Origin: Allium sativum
Lineage: Eukaryota > Streptophyta > Magnoliopsida > Asparagales > Amaryllidaceae
DNA length: 64,000 nucleotides
Direction of reading: 5' to 3'
Assembly (NCBI GenBank): GCA_030737875.1
Contig: CM060911.1
Location: forward strand, 110,960,625 to 111,024,624
Shown here piece by piece: positions 59,101 through 64,000 of this stretch; within the stretch, counting starts at the first letter, position 1; every line of letters begins with the position of its first letter. The position numbers and the translations under genes were made by a program. Below the pieces are notes generated by a model that saw only the letters and a list, made by a program, of their open reading frames with translations, was not told the origin of the DNA and did no database searches.

Positions 59101-62100
59101 ACTCTTTCCAAATCATTTATTATAATTTTACACAATTTTTACATATTTTTAATAATTTTATTAAGGCCCTCACAGTCGGTTTCCAATAACGGCCACCGAA
59201 CTACATCCATGGCGACCTTTTCTGAAATTGATTTGGACATATTTTAAGACCTAACCGTTAAATTTCAAATCTCTTATATTCATTGGAAAACTCTTTTCAA
59301 TACGAACCTAATGATTCCAGTTTTAGGAGAATCTGACTGTCGGATCTCCCATAATGTCAATTCGAAGTCAATGGTTGAAATTTGTGAACGGTCGCAGCGC
59401 GACGCGTTCTATTCAGGCCATTATATCGTCGATCTCCATTTAAAACGTATTTTATAAATCATTTATAAATTCGTTTTAAAACGATTTCAACTTCATTTTC
59501 AATTTTAAAACAAAATTGAATTTTCCATATGATTATAATATTAAAATGATAATATTTTCAAAATATTAGATTTTGAAATCACTTCTCTTCGATATTCATT
59601 ATAAAATAAATAAAATTGACTGATAAACCCGTTCGGGTTAAAATGGCGTTTCTTTACCTAACCTGGCTTCATATTTTTTATACATTTTCGTGTCCATCCG
59701 AAATCGAACGTCAAAGTCATATTTTGATTCTTTTCTGAGTATTATTTTAAAATATTCGTTATTTTAAAATATTCTTTATTTCTAAATTAGAATGCAACTC
59801 AATCAATTGCCATATAATTTCAGTTATATGGATTTCATACATCGCCTGTATTCAACAATAATGTTAAATAATCATTACACATTCAAACATCATCCAGAGT
59901 GTATTTTACAACAGTACGAGCGTTAAAATAAATAAATAATGCTCATCATAGCCTGTCAACCCATCGATTGACATACAACTAAATATTGGGATTAGTGTAT
60001 ATTAAATATTATCCCAATATTTGTGTGGGGTTTTCAGACAATAAATACTGATTATTGTTTGTGCAGTTGGGCGATGTGTAATAATTATCGTCCCAATCAA
60101 TATCACTTAAATAGATGTACATAAACAAGTCGTCCGACTTGTAAATGAATATTTATTCCAACTTCATTTCTCGATAATTTTATATATCATATATATTTGT
60201 TAAAAATAATATTTTTACCCAATAATTAATTATTCCATATAATGAAAATTTTATATATTGAATATATGTGATAAAAATTATACTTTTATTGAACTAATAA
60301 TATTTCCATTTCACGACTATTTTATATATAGCATATAAATATAGCATATATATGTTTTATACAACGCATATATAATTTCATACATCGTCGATTTCAATCC
60401 AACAAGTTTACCACAACATAATAATATCACACCAATCATCCATGGTTTAAAAAAAATATAGTGTCACGAGCTACCAAGCCCCGTCTGCAACCTATGATAT
60501 AATTACATAACAAAAATAGTTGGGTGAAAAAGAGTTCTCACATTGGTAACCACTTCGCCAGTCTTTAATTGGCGGTTTTAGAACTGTTCGGATTTGAATT
60601 TTCCCCAAATTCAAATAAGCTCCAAATTGAATCTAGTCGGTCTTGTTGTGAAGCTCTCTTCATCATGATCCTAACGGATCTGAAATTTCGTGATTCTATG
60701 CTCGTATGCAAAAGATATGAACTTTATATGTTAATTACACATTTAGAATAATTAAATAACTAATTAAAATTTTATTACCCTTTTCAATAACGTTTAAAAC
60801 GTCATTAATCCCTTCTTCTTCCGTTAATACCTTGACCGAAACAACCCATACCCTCATCATCAATTTCCACCACCGACCGTCGATTTACTTCACCGGACCT
60901 AGATTAGGTGGGTCCACGACCTCCGCCGCACCTCACTCCCCACGCGCCGATGATCGTTGGCAAACTCAAAGGCCGAAACCACCGTGAAATCGGCCTCAAG
61001 CACCAACACTTCAAGGGAAGATATCGAACTAAACACGCAATGATAATCAATCATCCTAGCATGGATTTGAAGAGGACAAAGAGCTCAACATTTTTCGTTT
61101 TGTAAATTTTGTTTATTATTTCGCGGATTTAAAGAGAAATGAAGGAGATCGAAGGAATGTTCTTGCCGTCGGTTTGAAGGCGGCTCCAGAAGAACAGTTT
61201 GACTGCATTGGATAATTTCTAGGGTTTGACCCCCTTTTATAATTATTTATTTAATTCATTCATTCATTTATTTAATTTTGACTTTTTGCATCCGAACTCC
61301 AAATCAAACCTAACGACTGTCGCCCCTAGCTAAATACCCCCATTTCAGACACAATTGGATATGTTTCGTAAGACAATTAGATTGTTTAGATTAGTTTTTC
61401 TTTAAATTAAATTATAAATCAGTATATATTGAATTTAAATGCATGTTTTAATTTACCGCGGCCACATACTGACTCCAAAAATTACAGAAAAATAAATCTA
61501 GCGATGTTTTAATGATATAGTCATAAAAAACTAATTTCGTCGATTTTGGAGACCGTTCGAAAAATGGCCTTTTCTGGTAGATCAAATTCAAACTAAGTTG
61601 ACAAAACACGTTTAAATTTACCACGCTCATATATTAATTCCAAAAATTATGAAATTTGAAACCTAGCAAAAATTTGACATTCCAGATCCAGAAAAAATGG
61701 TTTCGTCGAAAACGGAGGTCGTTTCTAAAATGGCTATTTTTAAGGGCAATATGTATTATTAAAAAATATATATAAATTACTTAGAGACTATTTTAAATTT
61801 TAAACTAGACTAACTTACAATTTATAAAGTGAAATCTGAATTTTTCACATTCATCAGAAAGATATGACTAATTTGATTCCGACGTTTTTTGTTTTACTGA
61901 AATCCGATTTATTTTGAATTATGTACACTCAATTGAAATTTAAAATCGAATATTCAAACTACCGCAACATTTCAGGCTCGTTTTATAATTGAAATAAATT
62001 TATATGTTCTAACTTCAATTTAAATAATTTTTTGGTCGTTATTATTTTAAAATAAATCATTTTAAATATTCAAAATTCATTAAAATAGCTAAAATAAAAA

Positions 62101-62133
62101 AATTAAATTGGTTCAGAAATTCCGGTTTCAACA
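56149..62133 (-). mobile_element. 5' LTR of element M (5985 bp)
   Basis: Plus strand runs TGAAACGACCAG to TTCCGGTTTCAACA; the terminal bases have decayed from GGGTTGTTACA. Candidate donor at 60541 and acceptor at 56467 (TTTTCGTAG, CAG changed to TAG). Otherwise it follows the 3' LTR base for base with many substitutions. Confidence 0.92.
56467..60541 (-). other. Candidate leader intron in element M 5' LTR
   Basis: Donor TACCAAT|GTGAGAAC and acceptor GTTTTGGTTTTCGTAG on the minus strand, homologous to the pair in the other LTR. About 4.1 kb; 318 nt of LTR remain before the primer site. Confidence 0.45.
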
Positions 62134-62138
62134 CAACG

Positions 62139-63625
62139 ATAGTTTATCATTATTTAATGATAAATGTCCAATGTGAGTAAACTCACTAACTCTATCCAGT
62201 TTTATAATTTTATGAACATTACTTAATATTGATAAAAATGATTGAATGCTATGTGTGATGGTTGTTTGGATGGTTTGTTGATTAATTGGTTGAAATTTTA
62301 GATACAGTTATATACACATATATATACTGCTAGTTAAATATTGATTCCACTTATTTTAATATTTCATATTGATATGAAATCGGTGTTATTATGTTGATTA
62401 ACATCTGTGTATGCACGAAAATAGGTTGGAGGCATCCAACTGGATCCCTCAACAATTATATTGTTATTTTTCATATATTTGCATTATATAATGTAACGAA
62501 TAATCCATGGTTGATTATTGTGTGTTTGGGATGTTTTGAACAAAATTGACCTGAAATAATTGGTATTATATTGCAAAAGAAAGTGGGGTTTTGAAAAAGG
62601 AATTTTCTACTTTTAAAATAGAGATCTAATTTCGATTGGTTAGAATAACATAACTTGTTTTAATTATATTAAAACAAGTAGTTTGATTTATCAACGATAT
62701 TTTTAAATGGAATAAAATAATTATTGTTAAATAATTATTATTAAATAATCCGTGAATGTTAATTTAAAAATGAGTAATGGAAAAGGAAATTATTGAATTC
62801 ATTTCGAGGTTCGAAATGTGAATATGAGTTGAATAAAACTATACTGATTTATAATTTGAATTCAACGATGTCGAATGTTATTAAATAATGTATTATATAT
62901 TTTCAAATTCAGAATTTGACAAGATAGTGGACATTTGGTTTAAAACCAATAATTTATATTCGAATATGTAATAGAGATTAAGTTATAAACTTAATATATA
63001 ATTAACCAAAAGTTAGCATGTGAATGGAATTTATGAAATGGATTATGAGTATGAATTTATAAGATAACTCAAAAAACATAATTGAACCTGTAATGGTAAT
63101 TATAAATAAGATCAAGATTTGACTAATATGATGAGTCCAAATTTCTTAAAGAAATAATATTCACAAATAAAGGTGAATTATTATTTTAAAGCAAACGTTT
63201 TGAAAATTGAAATGGGTAAATGGATAAATGTTTGGAAGTTATAAATTCAAAGATGAATTTAGAGATCGAGTTAACCTAAAACGGTGAGTTTATTCCGAGG
63301 TTCGGAACGTTAATCGAATAGAGATTATTCGAAATAGAGTTATATATTGAGATTCGATTATATCGATCCAAGAGAGTATTATTTACTTTTCATTTTTAAA
63401 TCAAGATTTGTTTATTTATTTGATTAGTTAATTATCATTATTTATTCAAGATAACGAATCAAGTTATATTAAATAGAAATAATTATTGTAAAATAATTTG
63501 GAAATGTTTTCCAAATATAACCCGATATGTTTTCTAAGTATAGAAAATTAAAATGAAATGATTTTGAAGTTAAGAATGGAGTTAAGGGAATTAGAAACTG
63601 ACTGGAAATTAGTAAAGTTGAATGG
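62139..63625 (+). mobile_element. LTR relic L, right part (plus strand)
   Basis: Immediately after element M the sequence reads GTCCAATGTGAGTAAACTC, the plus-strand equivalent of the donor block of element M (CCAATGTGAGAACTC), so it continues the LTR left at 48897. AATCCATGGTTGATTATTG (62500) also fits the family. The end is not identified; no terminal GTTACA or primer site is seen. Confidence 0.55.
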
Positions 63626-63720
63626 ACTTCTGGGTATTGATCTGATGTTGGTTTCGGCCGTCGGGGTTAATACGTAGGGAGTTGTTCTCTTATTAGTTTT
63701 CGATTAGGGACTGATGAATG
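63626..63720 (+). mobile_element. Segment shared with element C internal region
   Basis: Aligns with 13711-13800 (CTGATGTTGGTTTCGGCCGT against CTGATGTTGATTTCGGTCTA, then GGGGTT). It indicates a retroelement internal fragment after LTR L rather than host DNA. Confidence 0.55.
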
Positions 63721-63875
63721 TGAAAAGATAGTGGTGCGTGAATAAGAAATGGAAATGTTTTCCAATATAAATAGCGTAATTTTTTTTAAATACAGAAAAT
63801 AAGAATTTGTGGATATATAAATCATTATAAATATCCAAAATCCATTAAAAGAACTCTCTTCCTTTTTATGGAAGG

Positions 63876-64000
63876 ATGGCATCCGTTTTTTCTTCGTCTT
63901 CTTGGAGTGGATCTTGTACAAATCTTCCGTCCTTTCAAATTTCTTCGAGTAAATCTAATCGATCTGACTTTCGATGTTATGAGTGTGGTGGATATGGGCA
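63876..64000 (+). CDS. Gag-like zinc-knuckle frame, cut by window end
   Basis: From ATG at 63876 the frame is open to the window edge (41 codons). It starts MASVFSSSSWSGSC, is Ser-rich, and ends SNRSDFRCYECGGYGH. The CYECGGYGH segment is the first half of a CX2CX4HX4C knuckle of the kind found in plant retrotransposon gag, more like Ty1/copia gag than the Ty3 ones in this window. The true start may lie upstream in a broken frame, so this may equally be a pseudogene. Confidence 0.5.
   Translation, partial: MASVFSSSSWSGSCTNLPSFQISSSKSNRSDFRCYECGGYG

Larger units (their letters stand above)
48898..62133 (-). mobile_element. Element M: non-autonomous retrotransposon with ~6-kb LTRs (13236 bp)
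   Basis: Two LTRs (6176 and 5985 bp) flank only 1075 bp of non-coding internal DNA: over 90 percent of the element is LTR. Primer site at right and polypurine tract at left give minus orientation. No gag, protease, RT or integrase is detectable. The tract context on the minus strand (TTCAAGGATGAAAATA, then TTTTAAGTGGGGGAGATT) is Tekay/Del-like. The two LTRs have diverged substantially by eye, more than those of C or E. It is inserted in LTR L. Confidence 0.93.

Overview
The window looks like plant nuclear heterochromatin, most likely from a eudicot. It is AT-rich and made almost entirely of nested long terminal repeat (LTR) retrotransposons. I found no intact host gene, rRNA, tRNA or CRISPR array. 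The plant call rests on three things: initiator-Met-tRNA-type primer binding sites (TGGTATCAGAGC), the polypurine-tract context typical of Tekay/Del-type Ty3 chromoviruses (GGGGACGAAAT, then AAGTAGGGGAGAATGTAAC), and long LTRs of TGTAAC...GTTACA form. Species cannot be named.

Layout, left to right. 1-7783: two minus-strand long-LTR elements, one inside the LTR of the other, and both inside a decayed Ty3 element. 7784-8732 and 18240-19700: that Ty3 element (minus strand; RNase H, reverse transcriptase (RT), protease, gag), split in its RT by element C. 8733-18239: element C (plus strand), with LTRs of 3882 and 3858 bp around only 1767 bp of decayed gag/protease. 19701-21814: AT-rich, unassigned. 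21815-30682: element E (minus strand), young, with two 762-bp LTRs around 7.3 kb of repeat-rich, almost non-coding sequence. 30850-32198: short LTR relic F. 32199-34307 and about 42430-43599: minus LTR relic G, split by plus LTR relic I (34308-34601 and 38226 to about 42430), itself split by solo LTR H (34602-38225, minus strand). 43600-46260: LTR K with primer site and a 150-bp internal stub. 46261-48897 and 62139 to about 63625: plus LTR relic L, split by element M (48898-62133, minus strand), which has LTRs of 6176 and 5985 bp around a 1075-bp internal region. 63876-64000: the start of a gag zinc-knuckle frame that runs off the window.

None of these elements could move with its own proteins, so C and M fit the non-autonomous LARD class (long LTRs, little or no coding), here with Tekay-like signals. 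The LTRs themselves carry unexpected structure. (1) Most long LTRs have a strong 5' splice donor 170-700 nt after the TATA box and a polypyrimidine-CAG/TAG acceptor about 90-330 nt before the LTR end, as if each contains a leader intron. (2) Inside that intron, LTRs C and H share a stem-loop present twice at exactly 124-bp spacing, with compensatory base changes between families. (3) The U3 of C and H carries a pair of palindromes with the same stem; in C their loops are complementary. (4) Element E has a 14-bp x7 array upstream of its TATA box and a long array of degenerate hairpin units.
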